A stretch of 64,000 nt of DNA from Streptomyces sp. NL15-2K (lineage in GTDB: Bacteria; Actinomycetota; Actinomycetes; Streptomycetales; Streptomycetaceae), in contig NZ_CP130630.1 in assembly GCF_030551255.1 (NCBI RefSeq), forward strand, positions 2,275,501 through 2,339,500. Direction: 5' to 3'. The position numbers were made by a program, and so were the translations under genes. The notes under the pieces are model-generated. The model ran no database searches. It was not told the origin of the DNA and worked only from the letters and a program-made list of their open reading frames with translations. Each line of letters starts with the position of its first letter. Within the stretch, counting starts at the first letter, position 1. Below are positions 16,938-27,603 of the stretch, piece after piece.

Positions 16938-18131
16938 TTAAAGGTGCGTTGTCGGCTGCGGATTCGTTGTGGCTGGTCGCGCCCCCGCGGCGGAGCCGCA
17001 CGTGTCACTGCCCCGCGCCCCTGAGGGACGTCTGCCTTGCCGGTCGTTGCTGAGTACCAGTAGGGCGATGTCGTCCGCTGGTGTGCCGCCCGTGTGACGC
17101 AGTAGTGCCGTGAAGATCGAACCCAATACGACCCGTGGGCCTGCGACAAGGTTGTCGCGTACGGCCTCGGACAGGGCTGTGTGCAGGGAAAAGAACCGGC
17201 CACGCGCGTCCCTCGCGTCCTCGGCACCGTCCGTGTGCAGGACCAGGGTCTCGCCCGGCATCAGGTGGCCACACCGCACGGGCGGCAGGTCGTGCGGAAG
17301 AGGGAACAAGCCGAGGGGCGGGTGAGGCTCCGCATTCGCGAGAGGCTCCACCCTCGTGCCGCTGAGCAGATACGGCCACGGATGGCCGCAGTTGAGGGCG
17401 CGGACCTCCCCGTCCCGGTCGATGTCCAGCAGCAGTACGGTGACGAACTCCTCGGCGACCGGGTTCTCGGGCTCCGGCCCGGCCGAGGGATGTTCCGCGC
17501 GCGCCCGTTCGCGCAGGTGCCGGGCCAGGGCGCGTTCCAACCGGCGCAGCACACCGTCGAGTTCCGCCTCGTCGTGCGCGGCCTCGCGGAAGCTGCCCAG
17601 GACGGCGGCCGCCGTAGCGATGGCGGTGAGGCCGTGCCCGCGTGCGTCGCCCATCACGACCCGGACGCCGTGCTCGGTGGCGACCACGTCGTACAGGTCA
17701 CCGCCGATGGTGGCGCCGTGGTCCGCGGACAGCTGGGCGGCGGCGAGGTTGAGGCCGTCGACGCGCGGGGGCAGCGGCCGGAGCAGCACGCTCTGGGCGG
17801 CGTCCGCGACCTGACGGGCCTTCCTGAGCTCACGCAGCAGACCGTGCCGGACGTAGCAGATCAGCCCGGTGCCGACGGCGAAGAAGACGGCGCTGGAGAC
17901 CGCGCGGGCCCCGAGGCCGTTCTGCTGGGCGAGCGGACAGGCCAGCTTGTAGGTGACGGCGACGGCGCCCCAGGCGGTGGGCAGCCCCAGCGCGAGGGCC
18001 CGCCGCAGCCGCCGGCGACGGGGCCGAGAGGTGCCTCGAAGCCATGAGGGAAGGCCCCGATGACCGGGCGCCCGTGTATCCGTCCGGGGCCGCCCAGCCC
18101 TGCGGGGAACCCCAGCTTTGATGCGGATCAT
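16938..18131 (-). CDS. Membrane-associated PP2C/SpoIIE-type serine phosphatase
   Basis: 397 residues from ATG 18131 (MIRIKAG). The longer open frame upstream crosses the mobile element at 18271-18484 and is not coding. Residues about 40-100 contain two hydrophobic helices (ALALGLPTAWGAVAVTYKLA; AVSSAVFFAVGTGLICYV), and about 120-370 is the SpoIIE phosphatase: GGDLYDVV and VVMGDARGHG provide metal-binding aspartates, later LVLHTDGAEDARD and PADDIALLVL. Such enzymes act on anti-sigma antagonists in partner-switching. No antagonist gene is adjacent. The start has no strong ribosome site. The C-terminal 35 residues are low-complexity. Confidence 0.88.
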   Translation of the reverse strand: MIRIKAGVPRRAGRPRTDTRAPGHRGLPSWLRGTSRPRRRRLRRALALGLPTAWGAVAVTYKLACPLAQQNGLGARAVSSAVFFAVGTGLICYVRHGLLRELRKARQVADAAQSVLLRPLPPRVDGLNLAAAQLSADHGATIGGDLYDVVATEHGVRVVMGDARGHGLTAIATAAAVLGSFREAAHDEAELDGVLRRLERALARHLRERARAEHPSAGPEPENPVAEEFVTVLLLDIDRDGEVRALNCGHPWPYLLSGTRVEPLANAEPHPPLGLFPLPHDLPPVRCGHLMPGETLVLHTDGAEDARDARGRFFSLHTALSEAVRDNLVAGPRVVLGSIFTALLRHTGGTPADDIALLVLSNDRQGRRPSGARGSDTCGSAAGARPATTNPQPTTHL

Positions 18132-18270
18132 GCCGATGGCCCCCCAATTAGGCCCTGACAGCGCAATCGGACCGACCTCGAAAGGCCGGTCCGATTCTGT
18201 CGACCAGATGCCCAGAAAGGGCCAATCACTGGGAGAAGTCACCCTATTGAGTGAGGTGACCGCAACGCCC

Positions 18271-18484
18271 CTAGGCCCTGTCGTCAAATTCCCGCCTGCC
18301 CTGCGACGCCATGCACGCTCCCCCACTGCCTTAAAGGCGTGGGAGGTGCCCCCACTCGCCGCACCGGGCACAGACCCACGTACAACCAGTACGAGGGCCT
18401 GCGCCCGGCACGCCGAGAGCACGCACCTGACGCCGCAGGGCCCGCCCTTCGGGCGGACGACGGGAATTTGACGACAGGGCCTAG
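18271..18484. mobile_element. 214-bp CTAG-bounded MITE-like element, type-A ends
   Basis: Bounded by CTAG on both sides, with 22-bp terminal inverted repeats (AGGCCCTGTCGTCAAATTCCCG). Inside lies a GCCCGCCC-TTC-GGGCGG hairpin next to the right end, and an 82-bp core (18355-18436) that matches 79 of 82 bases of the core at 28669-28750 in inverted orientation. No coding capacity. The right CTAG (18481-18484) is at the same time the TAG stop of pheT. It sits in the pheT 3' / phosphatase 5' gap and may act as the pheT terminator. Confidence 0.82.
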
Positions 18485-20993
18485 CTCCGCAGCACCGCCC
18501 CCGTGCGCTCCCCCGCAAGCGCAACCGCCGCGTCCCGAGCCGCAGAGGCCTCATCCACGGTCAGAGTCCGATCAGCCGCCCGGAACCGCAACGCATAGGC
18601 AAGAGACTTCCGCCCCTCCCCCAGCTGCTCCTCGTTCTCGTACACGTCGAACAGCCGGATGCCCTCCAGCAGTTCACCCGCGCCCTCACGCAGCGCGGCC
18701 TCCACATCGGCATGCGGCACGAACTTCTCGACCACGAGGGCGACATCCTGCGTGGCAACGGGGAACGTGGAGATGCTCGGCGCCTGCGGCGTACCGTCCC
18801 CCACCCGCTCCAGCGCGTCCAGATCGAGCTCCATCGCACAGGTACGCGCGGGCAGCCCCAGCGACTTCAGCACCCGCGGGTGCAGCTCACCCGCATGCCC
18901 GACGACCCGCTCGACACCGTCCGCGATGACCGCCAGCTCGGCGCACCGACCCGGGTGCCAAGGCCCGTACTGCCCGCTGCGGACGACCAGCTCCGCACCG
19001 GCCTCACGGGCCACCACCCGCGCCGCCTCCACCGCGTCGGCCCAGTCGCCCGCACGCCCCTTGCCCCACCAGCCGGCCTGCTCACGGGCACCGGCGAGGA
19101 CAACGGCGACGTGGCGCGGCTGCTCCGGCAGCGCGGCGTTCAGCTCCGCGATCTCCTCTTCGGTGGGTCGCCGGTCGACGGGCAGAGCGACAGCGACGCG
19201 CTGCTCCGCACGCGGCAGGAAGACCAGCCCGGTCTCGAACAACGCCAAGTCGTGCGAGCCCCGGCCGTCGTTGCGCCGCAGGGCACCCAGCAGGCCCGGC
19301 AGCAGCGACGTACGCAGCGCCGGCTCCTCGTCGTTGAGCGGGTTGGTCAGCTTCACGACACGGCGGGCCGGGTCGTCGGCCGCCAGGCCCAGCTGATCGA
19401 AGACCTGCTCGCTGACGAACGGGTAGTTCGGCGCCTCGACGTACCCGGCCCCGGCCAGGGCCCGGCCGACGCGGCGGTGCAGCCGCTGCCGGTGGGTGAG
19501 GCCACGGCCGGACGGCGGCTTGGGCAGGGTGGAGGGCAGGTTCTCGTAGCCCTCCAGGCGGATGACCTCTTCGGCCAGGTCGTTGACCTCGAGGAGGTCG
19601 GGCCGCCAGGACGGCACGGTGACGAGCAGCTCGTCCTGCCCGTACACGTCGCAGCCGATCTCCTGAAGACGTCGTACGACGGTCTCCCGGCCGTACGTGA
19701 CACCCGCGACCTTGTCCGGGTGGTCGGCGGGGACGGTGATGGTGTGCGGCGCGGACGGCGCGATGACCTCGGTGACGCCGGCCTCGGCGGTGCCGCCCGC
19801 GAGCAGCACCAGCAGGTCGACGGTGCGCTGGGCGGCGGCGGCCGCGGCCTGCGGGTCGACGCCGCGCTCGAAGCGGCGGGAGGCCTCGGAGGACAGCTTG
19901 TGGCGGCGGGCCGTACGGGCGATGGAGACGGCGTTGAAGTGTGCCGCCTCGATCACGACGTCCGCCGTAGCGTTCTCGACGTCGTCGTGGTCGGCGATCT
20001 CCGTGTTCGCGCCGCCCATCACGCCCGCGAGGCCGATCGGGCCACGGTCGTCGGCGATCACCAGGTCCTCGGCGTCCAGCGTGCGGACCACGCCGTCGAG
20101 GGTGGTGAGCTTCTCGCCCGGCTCGGCCCGGCGCACGCCGATCGTGCCCTGGACGAGGCCCCGGTCGTAGGCGTGCAGCGGCTGGCCGAGTTCCGTCATC
20201 ACGTAGTTGGTGACGTCGACGGCGAGCGAGATCGGGCGCATGCCGACCTTCTGCAGGCGGCGCTGGAGCCAGATCGGGGAGCGCGCCTCGGGGCTCAGAC
20301 CGGTGACCGTACGGGCGGTGAAGCGGTCGCAGCCGACCGGGTCGGCGACCCGCACCGGGTAGCCGAAGGCGTTCGGGCCGGGCACGTCGAGCAGGGCCGG
20401 GTCGCGCAGCGGAAGGCCGTAGGCGATGGCCGCCTCGCGGGCGACGCCGCGGATGGACAGGCAGTCGCCGCGGTTGGCGGTGACGGCGATGTCCAGGACC
20501 TCGTCGACCAGTTCGAGGAGTTCGATGGCGTCCTTGCCGACCTCGGCCTCCGGCGGCAGCACGATGATGCCCTTGGTGCCGTCGTCGCCCATGCCCAGCT
20601 CGTCGCTGGAGCAGATCATGCCGTGGGACGTCTTGCCGTAGGTCTTGCGCGCGGAGATCGAGAAGCCGCCCGGCAGGGTGGCGCCGGGCAGGACCACGAC
20701 GACCTTGTCGCCGACGGCGAAGTTGCGGGCGCCGCAGACGATCTCCTGGGGCTCGCCGGTGCCGTTGGCCTGGCCTACGTCGACGGTGCAGAAGCGGATC
20801 GGCTTCTTGAAGCCCTCCAGCTCCTCGATGGTCAGCACCTGGCCGACCACGAGCGGCCCCTTGAGGTCGTGGCCGAGGTGCTCGACGGTCTCGACCTCCA
20901 GACCGGCCGAAACGAGCTTGGCCTGGACGTCGCGCCCGGTTTCAGTCGCCGGCAGGTCGACGTACTCCCGCAGCCAAGAAAGCGGGACCCGCA

Positions 20994-20994
<1 letters not shown>
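18481..20994 (-). CDS. pheT: Phenylalanyl-tRNA synthetase beta subunit
   Basis: 837 residues, full length. Domain order is as in bacterial PheT: N-terminal B1 ([18 protein letters not shown]), the EMAP/OB-type tRNA-binding domain (about 45-160, [17 protein letters not shown]), B3/B4 (about 210-400), B5 DNA-binding-fold domain, the catalytically inactive synthetase-like core and the C-terminal ferredoxin-like anticodon domain ([20 protein letters not shown]). With PheS it forms the alpha2-beta2 enzyme that charges tRNA-Phe and edits Tyr. Its ATG overlaps the pheS stop by one base. The TAG stop is shared with the CTAG terminus of the downstream mobile element. Confidence 0.98.
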
Positions 20995-22154
<1,160 letters not shown>

Positions 22155-22253
22155 TCACCGACTCGTGGACAGATCGTCACGGTTTTTGGGACACAAGGGT
22201 GCCAAAGGCCGAGTCTAACGGGGTGGAGGTATACGAATGCGCCCGCGGGCTGC

Positions 22254-23399
22254 TCAGGTCAGATATGCCGGAGTGCTCACGGGCAACGTAAATCGGAACT
22301 CGGCGCCGCCGCCGGTGGCGCGGCCGACCGTGATGGTGCCGCCGTGGGCCTCGACGATGCCCTTGACGATGTAGAGCCCGAGGCCGGTGCCACCGCGCTT
22401 GCTGCCCCGCCAGAAGCGGGTGAAGACGCGGTTCATGGACTCCTCCGGGATGCCGGGCCCCTCGTCGCTCACCGTGACCGACGTGGCTGTGTTGTCGACG
22501 TTCTCGCCTTCGCGCGGGGACGCCGTGGCCGTGATGTCAATGGTGACCGTTCCCTCACCGTGCCGCACGGCATTTTCCAGCAGGTTGCTGAGCACCTGGT
22601 CGATCTTGTCGGGGTCGGCCCACAGAGCGGGCAGGGGCTGCTCGATACGCAGCAGGAACCGGTCGGCGGGCAGGCCGGCCGCGACGTACGCCTGGATGTG
22701 CCGTCCGACGGCGGCGCCGATGTCGACGGGCTGGCGGCGCACCTCGAGCCGCCCGGAGTCGATCCGGGAGATGTCCAGCAGCTCGGCGATGAGCCGGGTG
22801 ACCCGGTCGGCGTCCGCGTCGACGGTCTCCAGCATCAGCCGCTTCTGGTCGTCGGTGAACCGTTCCCACTTGGCGAGGAGGGTCGCGGTGAAACCCTTGA
22901 CGGAGGTGAGGGGCGAACGCAGTTCGTGGGCCACCGTCGCGATCAGCTCGGCGTGGCTGCGCTCGGTGCGGCGGCGGGCCTCGGTGTCGCGCAGGGAGAC
23001 GACGACACGGGCGACGGGCCCGGTGGGCCGTGTCCGCACGTATTTCGCGGAGACGAGCACCTCCCGCCCGCCGGGGAGGAGCAGATTGCGCTCGGGCTGT
23101 CCGACCCGGATGGCGAGCCCGCCGTACGGATCGGTCAGCTGCCACCAGCGCCGCCCCTCCAGGTCCTCTAACGGCAGGGCCTTCTCCAGCCGCTGTCCGA
23201 GGGCTTCCTCGGCGGGGAGGGCGGTGATCCTGGCCGCGGCGGCGTTGAAGCAGATCACCCGTCCGTGCTCGTCCGCGACGACGAGGCCGTCGGGCAGTTG
23301 GTCGGGGTCGATGCCGAGCTCGGAGAGATCACCGGGCCGGGACGCGGGCGGGCACCGTACGTCTCGTGCTCCCGGTGCGCTGCTCGTGCCGACACTCAT
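22254..23399 (-). CDS. Orphan PAS-domain sensor histidine kinase
   Basis: 381 residues, no transmembrane helices, so a cytoplasmic sensor. Residues about 25-145 are PAS-like (LPDGLVVADEHGRVICFNAAAARI). The H-box is VAHELRSPLTSVKGF (about 160-175). The ATPase follows with N-box LSNLLENAVRHG, G1 VSDEGPGIPEE, F-box FTRFWRG and G2 GTGLGLYIVKGIVEAHGG. No response regulator gene is nearby, so its partner is unknown. Codon 77 is TTA (23169-23171), giving likely bldA control. In S. coelicolor the homologue also sits next to pheST, as I recall. Downstream on the same strand is pheS, 138 bases away. Confidence 0.93.
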   Translation of the reverse strand: MSVGTSSAPGARDVRCPPASRPGDLSELGIDPDQLPDGLVVADEHGRVICFNAAAARITALPAEEALGQRLEKALPLEDLEGRRWWQLTDPYGGLAIRVGQPERNLLLPGGREVLVSAKYVRTRPTGPVARVVVSLRDTEARRRTERSHAELIATVAHELRSPLTSVKGFTATLLAKWERFTDDQKRLMLETVDADADRVTRLIAELLDISRIDSGRLEVRRQPVDIGAAVGRHIQAYVAAGLPADRFLLRIEQPLPALWADPDKIDQVLSNLLENAVRHGEGTVTIDITATASPREGENVDNTATSVTVSDEGPGIPEESMNRVFTRFWRGSKRGGTGLGLYIVKGIVEAHGGTITVGRATGGGAEFRFTLPVSTPAYLT

Positions 23400-23450
23400 C
23401 CCCGTACCCCACCTCTCAGACGGCGCAGGGCCCCCGAGCTGGTCACCCTA

Positions 23451-23515
23451 CTAGGCCCTGCCGTCGGATTCCCGTCGTCCGCCCGAAGGGCGGGCGGGAA
23501 TCCGACGGCAGGGCC

Positions 23516-23518
<3 letters not shown>
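23451..23518. repeat. 68-bp solo type-A hairpin (core-less CTAG element)
   Basis: Perfect 22-bp arms (AGGCCCTGCCGTCGGATTCCCG and complement) enclose a GCCCGAAGGGC hairpin. The left 43 bases differ from the reverse complement of the right end of the 18271-18484 element at three positions, each matched by a compensating change on the other arm. The right end reads TTAG, and its TTA (23516-23518) forms the TAA stop of the methyltransferase gene. It probably acts as a bidirectional terminator. Confidence 0.8.
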
Positions 23519-24364
<846 letters not shown>

Positions 24365-24455
24365 GCAACTCACCTTCGGTAACAACTCTCCGCCGCGACG
24401 GCGATCACCTCGACGACGGATTACGGCGGTGCCGAGGCCCGCACCACGCAGCACA

Positions 24456-24485
24456 ACGGACCCGCAGGCGATCCCACGGGTCCGT
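24456..24485 (-). terminator. Terminator after rplT
   Basis: Nine-base arms (ACGGACCCG / CGGGTCCGT) around a 12-base loop, 32 bases past the rplT stop; it closes the infC-rpmI-rplT operon. Confidence 0.7.
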
Positions 24486-24517
24486 CCAGTCACGTCGGCT
24501 CAGGGCCGGCGCCGGTG

Positions 24518-24901
24518 TCACGCAGCCTTCGGCGCGTTCACATCGCTCGGCAGCGCCTTCTGCGCGACCTCGACGAGCGCCGCGAAGGCGTTCGCGTCGT
24601 TGACGGCCAGCTCGGCCAGGATCTTGCGGTCGACCTCGACGTTCGCGGCCTTCAGCCCCTGGATGAAGCGGTTGTACGTGATGCCGTTGGCGCGGGCCGC
24701 GGCGTTGATGCGCTGGATCCACAGCTGGCGGAAGTCACCCTTGCGCTTCTTGCGGTCGTTGTAGTTGTAGACCAGCGAGTGGGTGACCTGCTCCTTGGCC
24801 TTGCGGTACAGGCGCGAACGCTGACCGCGGTAGCCGGAGGCCTGCTCGAGGATCGCCCGGCGCTTCTTGTGGGCGTTGACTGCCCGCTTGACGCGTGCCA
24901 C
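24518..24901 (-). CDS. rplT: 50S ribosomal protein L20
   Basis: 127 residues, standard length for L20. Clear family pattern: [57 protein letters not shown] and [19 protein letters not shown]. It binds 23S rRNA domain I during early 50S assembly and in several bacteria also represses its own operon by binding the leader or an internal site. Third gene of the infC-rpmI-rplT operon, 95 bases after rpmI, with a good AAGGAGT ribosome site. Highly expressed gene composition. Confidence 0.99.
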   Translation of the reverse strand: MARVKRAVNAHKKRRAILEQASGYRGQRSRLYRKAKEQVTHSLVYNYNDRKKRKGDFRQLWIQRINAAARANGITYNRFIQGLKAANVEVDRKILAELAVNDANAFAALVEVAQKALPSDVNAPKAA

Positions 24902-24996
24902 TTTTAACTCCTTGTAGCGGGGCCGCGGTTGGACTCACGCGGCCCGGAAACGATTGGGTCCCGGTCAGAGATCGGGCGCGAGATGCGCGCCGGATG

Positions 24997-25191
24997 TCAC
25001 TTGCCGAGAAGCTTCTTGATCTTCTTGGCGTCGCCCGGGGCCATCTCGGCGTTGCCGGTGAGGCGACGCGTCAGACGGGACGACTTGTGCTCGAGATAGT
25101 GGCGCTTGCCGGCGCGCTCACGGAGCACCTTGCCGGAGCCGGTGACCTTGAAGCGCTTCCTGGAACCGCTGTGCGACTTGTTCTTCGGCAT
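24997..25191 (-). CDS. rpmI: 50S ribosomal protein L35
   Basis: 64 residues from ATG 25191 ([20 protein letters not shown]). The open frame extends upstream but the true start is set by the conserved MPKxKxH N terminus and the GAGGAGAG ribosome site. The C terminus [12 protein letters not shown] is typical of the family. Middle gene of the infC-rpmI-rplT operon, 110 bases downstream of infC. Structural 50S component. Confidence 0.99.
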   Translation of the reverse strand: MPKNKSHSGSRKRFKVTGSGKVLRERAGKRHYLEHKSSRLTRRLTGNAEMAPGDAKKIKKLLGK

Positions 25192-25301
25192 AGCGCCGTT
25201 CTCTCCTCGTCGGTGGCGCTCCGATGCCCGGTCGTGAAACCGGGCACGGTGGAGCGTCGCTCTTGTATCGGTTACGTCCTGGGGACTTGCGTCCCCCGGG
25301 A

Positions 25302-25961
25302 TCACGCGTCGGCGGATGCCTCGGCCGGAGCCTCGACGTCTTCCAAGGCGTTTTCGGACTCCGCGGCGTTCTGCGACTTGCCGGGGTTGGCCTTCGCCTC
25401 GGCCTTGCGGGCTTCCTGCGCCTGGCGAGCCTCGGCCATCGCCTCGGTCTTCTTCTTGTGCGGACCGAGAACCATGATCATGTTTCGGCCGTCCTGCTTC
25501 GGGTTCGACTCGACGAAACCGAGGTCCTGGACGTCCTCCGCGAGCCGCTGCAGCAGTCGGTAGCCCAGCTCGGGCCGGGACTGCTCGCGACCACGGAACA
25601 TGATCGTGATCTTGACCTTGTCGCCCTGCTTGAGGAACCGGACGACGTGACCCTTCTTGGTGTCATAGTCGTGCGGGTCGATCTTCGGCCGGAGCTTCAT
25701 CTCCTTGATGACCGTGTGCGCCTGGTTCTTGCGCGCCTCACGGGCCTTCATGGCCGACTCGTACTTGAACTTCCCGTAGTCCATGAGCTTGCACACGGGC
25801 GGACGGGCGTTCGCCGCGACCTCGACCAGGTCCAGGTCGTACTCCTGCGCAAGCTCCAGTGCCTTGGCCAGGGGGACGATGCCCACCTGCTCGCCACTGG
25901 GACCGACAAGTCGCACCTCGGGAACGCGAATCCGGTCGTTGATGCGGGGCTCGGCGCTGAT
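25302..25961 (-). CDS. infC: Translation initiation factor IF-3, ATC start codon
   Basis: 219 residues if read from the ATC at 25961. IF-3 N-terminal domain begins [20 protein letters not shown], linker near residues 80-90, C-terminal domain with [20 protein letters not shown] and [20 protein letters not shown], then a 40-residue alanine/glutamate-rich actinobacterial tail. The strong GAGGAGG ribosome site lies four bases upstream of ATC. No ATG, GTG or TTG start is in frame between it and the distant upstream frame, and an upstream GTG TGG TGC runs into TAA. IF-3 discriminates against non-standard starts, and an abnormal infC start allows autoregulation (known for E. coli AUU). First gene of the operon; its leader carries a terminator. 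Confidence 0.95.
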   Translation of the reverse strand: MSAEPRINDRIRVPEVRLVGPSGEQVGIVPLAKALELAQEYDLDLVEVAANARPPVCKLMDYGKFKYESAMKAREARKNQAHTVIKEMKLRPKIDPHDYDTKKGHVVRFLKQGDKVKITIMFRGREQSRPELGYRLLQRLAEDVQDLGFVESNPKQDGRNMIMVLGPHKKKTEAMAEARQAQEARKAEAKANPGKSQNAAESENALEDVEAPAEASADA

Positions 25962-26280
25962 GGATCCTCCTCGGTTAGCACCACACGGCCATCTGGCGGA
26001 CGGCCGCGTATGTCTGTGTTCGTAAGACCTAACCGCGCCGACGCACAAAAAATGCCCCGGACGATCACAGGCGGGGCTCCATTGCTACCGGAGCACCGCC
26101 GCGATGATCGCGGGGCGCGCTTTCGGGCGACTCCATCGTCCGTACGGAACGATGGTGGCCGCCTGACCGGGTGACCCGCCGTCCCGGAGGACGGTCAGGT
26201 GGGAGATCGGAGCCTCCACTTGTGGGCCGAGCACGCTGCGTACTTCATGGCGCGTCCGGCCGGTCGTTACACAAGGTTAG
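25962..26280 (-). promoter_or_regulatory. Structured leader/promoter region of the infC operon
   Basis: About 320 bases upstream of infC without a gene. In minus-strand order it contains inverted repeats (CTGACCG...CGGTCAG near 26163-26200; CCATCGT...ACGATGG at 26133-26155), then the terminator at 26047-26077, then a five-codon frame ATG GCC GTG TGG TGC TAA (25992-25975) that ends just before the ribosome site. This layout fits transcription attenuation of a ribosomal-protein operon, comparable in principle to L20-leader systems of other phyla. Confidence 0.55.
26047..26077 (-). terminator. Intrinsic terminator in the infC leader (candidate attenuator)
   Basis: On the minus strand GCCCCG...CGGGGC forms a six-pair stem followed immediately by A and six Ts. 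A U-run terminator is rare in this G+C-rich DNA. It lies 86 bases upstream of the infC start in the direction of transcription. Confidence 0.7.
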
Positions 26281-26351
26281 CAGCTCGGTCCGGGAAGGGC
26301 TAACCGAGACCGAATGGGGCGATGCTCCGTGGGGCACCTATCGTGTCCTGC

Positions 26352-26720
26352 ATGAGTGAAACCTCCCCCTCCGGCTCCCCCGAGCAGCCCGACTTCGACG
26401 AGATGACCCGCGACATCGCGGAGGTCCCGGCGGTCGAGGTGATCGTGACGGTCGCCGTCAATCTGATGAGCGCCGCCGCCGTGAAGCTCGGGCTGACCGA
26501 GGAGGGCGACAAGTACAAGGACCTGGACGAGGCCCGCAAGCTGGTGCACGCCCTCGCCGGGCTGCTGGACGCGAGCGCGACCGAGATCAGCTCCTTCCAC
26601 GCGGCGCCGCTGCGCGACGGTCTGAAGTCGCTGCAACTGGCGTTCCGCGAGGCGTCGCTCGTCCCGGACGAGCCGGGCCAGGGACCGGGCGAGAAGTACA
26701 CGGGCCCGATCTACGGCTGA
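26352..26720 (+). CDS. DUF1844 family protein
   Basis: 122 residues from ATG 26352 (MSETSPSGSPE). The core FDEMTRDIAEVPAVEVIVTV, AVNLMSAAAVKLGLTEEGDK and DLDEARKLVHALAGLLDA is the DUF1844 (PF08899) helical pattern; small acidic cytosolic proteins of unknown function conserved across actinobacteria, commonly found beside infC. It is transcribed divergently from infC; the start has no obvious Shine-Dalgarno sequence, so leaderless expression is possible. Its stop is one base from the stop of the convergent SseB gene. Confidence 0.9.
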   Translation: MSETSPSGSPEQPDFDEMTRDIAEVPAVEVIVTVAVNLMSAAAVKLGLTEEGDKYKDLDEARKLVHALAGLLDASATEISSFHAAPLRDGLKSLQLAFREASLVPDEPGQGPGEKYTGPIYG

Positions 26721-26721
26721 T

Positions 26722-27453
26722 TCACGGGCGTACGTACAGGGGCTCGCCCGGCGGCGTCACCCCGGCCGGCAGCAGGGCCAGGTCGAGGCCGCGCACCAGG
26801 CGGGCCCGTAGCGTGTCGTCGGCGGCGAGGCGCTGTGCGACCGCCCGCGCGGCCTCGGCGGGTGGCGTGGCCGGGTCCAGTACGAGCACGAGGGTGCCGT
26901 CGGCCTGCCCCGGTCCGAGGTGGGCGCGCAGCACGGCGGGCTCGGCGGCCACGGCACCGCGGACGGCCTCGACGACGGCCGGGTCGGCGAGCGGGTCGGC
27001 CGTCGTACGCCCCTCGGCGAGCGCGAGCAGCGCGGGCCCGGTCAGCTCGTACGGCACGGGTCCGGCCATGTCCAGCACGATCGTGTCGGCCTTCTCGTGC
27101 GCGGCGGCCTGGAGGGCCTGGTGCAGGGGTACGGCGACGGGGCGGGCCGCCGGGTCCCAGCGGGCCAGCGACTCGGTGGAGGTGAAGGCGGGCAGGGCGA
27201 CGCGGCTGCCGGCCTTCAGGGTCGGTACGGCCATGTCGCTGGTCTTCTCGCGGCGCAAGCCGTTCTCGTCCTCCTCCACCTCGCCGAGCACGGCCACGAC
27301 GGGGACGAGCAGCCGGGCGCCCTTGAGCGCCTCCAGGACGGGTCCCTCGGCGGAGCGGTCCTCGGCCCAGGCGGCGAGCGCCGCGCTCAGCCGGGGGTCG
27401 GCGGAGCCGTCGTCGTCGGAGAAGCCGGAGTCGGGAATGTTCTTGTTCGCCAC
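26722..27453 (-). CDS. SseB family protein
   Basis: 243 residues from GTG 27453 (VANKNIPDSG); the in-frame ATG at 27549 lies in the divergent promoter region and is rejected. Residues about 20-130 are the SseB N-terminal domain (RLSAALAAWAEDRSAEGPVL, GARLLVPVVAVLGEVEEDEN, VALPAFTSTESLARWDPAARPV). A second half with a similar pattern follows (PAVLRAHLGPGQADGTLVLV). SseB-like proteins are cytosolic, with an enhanced-serine-sensitivity phenotype in E. coli but no settled biochemical role. Convergent with the DUF1844 gene. Confidence 0.85.
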   Translation of the reverse strand: MANKNIPDSGFSDDDGSADPRLSAALAAWAEDRSAEGPVLEALKGARLLVPVVAVLGEVEEDENGLRREKTSDMAVPTLKAGSRVALPAFTSTESLARWDPAARPVAVPLHQALQAAAHEKADTIVLDMAGPVPYELTGPALLALAEGRTTADPLADPAVVEAVRGAVAAEPAVLRAHLGPGQADGTLVLVLDPATPPAEAARAVAQRLAADDTLRARLVRGLDLALLPAGVTPPGEPLYVRP

Positions 27454-27603
27454 GGTCACCGACCCTATAGGGGGGATACTGCTGCGCTTGTGCGGGCCCG
27501 GAAATCTGTTCGTGACGCCCTTCACCGCTTTCTCAGATATCTCTGACACACATCTAACATCCGTCTAACAGCCCGCACAGTCGCCGCCCCGAGCATCGCG
27601 GGC

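Noticed and set aside
18132..18554. N-terminal extension of the PP2C phosphatase through the mobile element and into pheT
   Set aside because: Open frame only because of base composition; the element is non-coding and the ATG at 18131 gives a normal protein.
25962..26048. Upstream extension of infC to 26048
   Set aside because: The extension crosses the leader and lacks a ribosome site; family homology begins at the ATC (ISAEPRIND).
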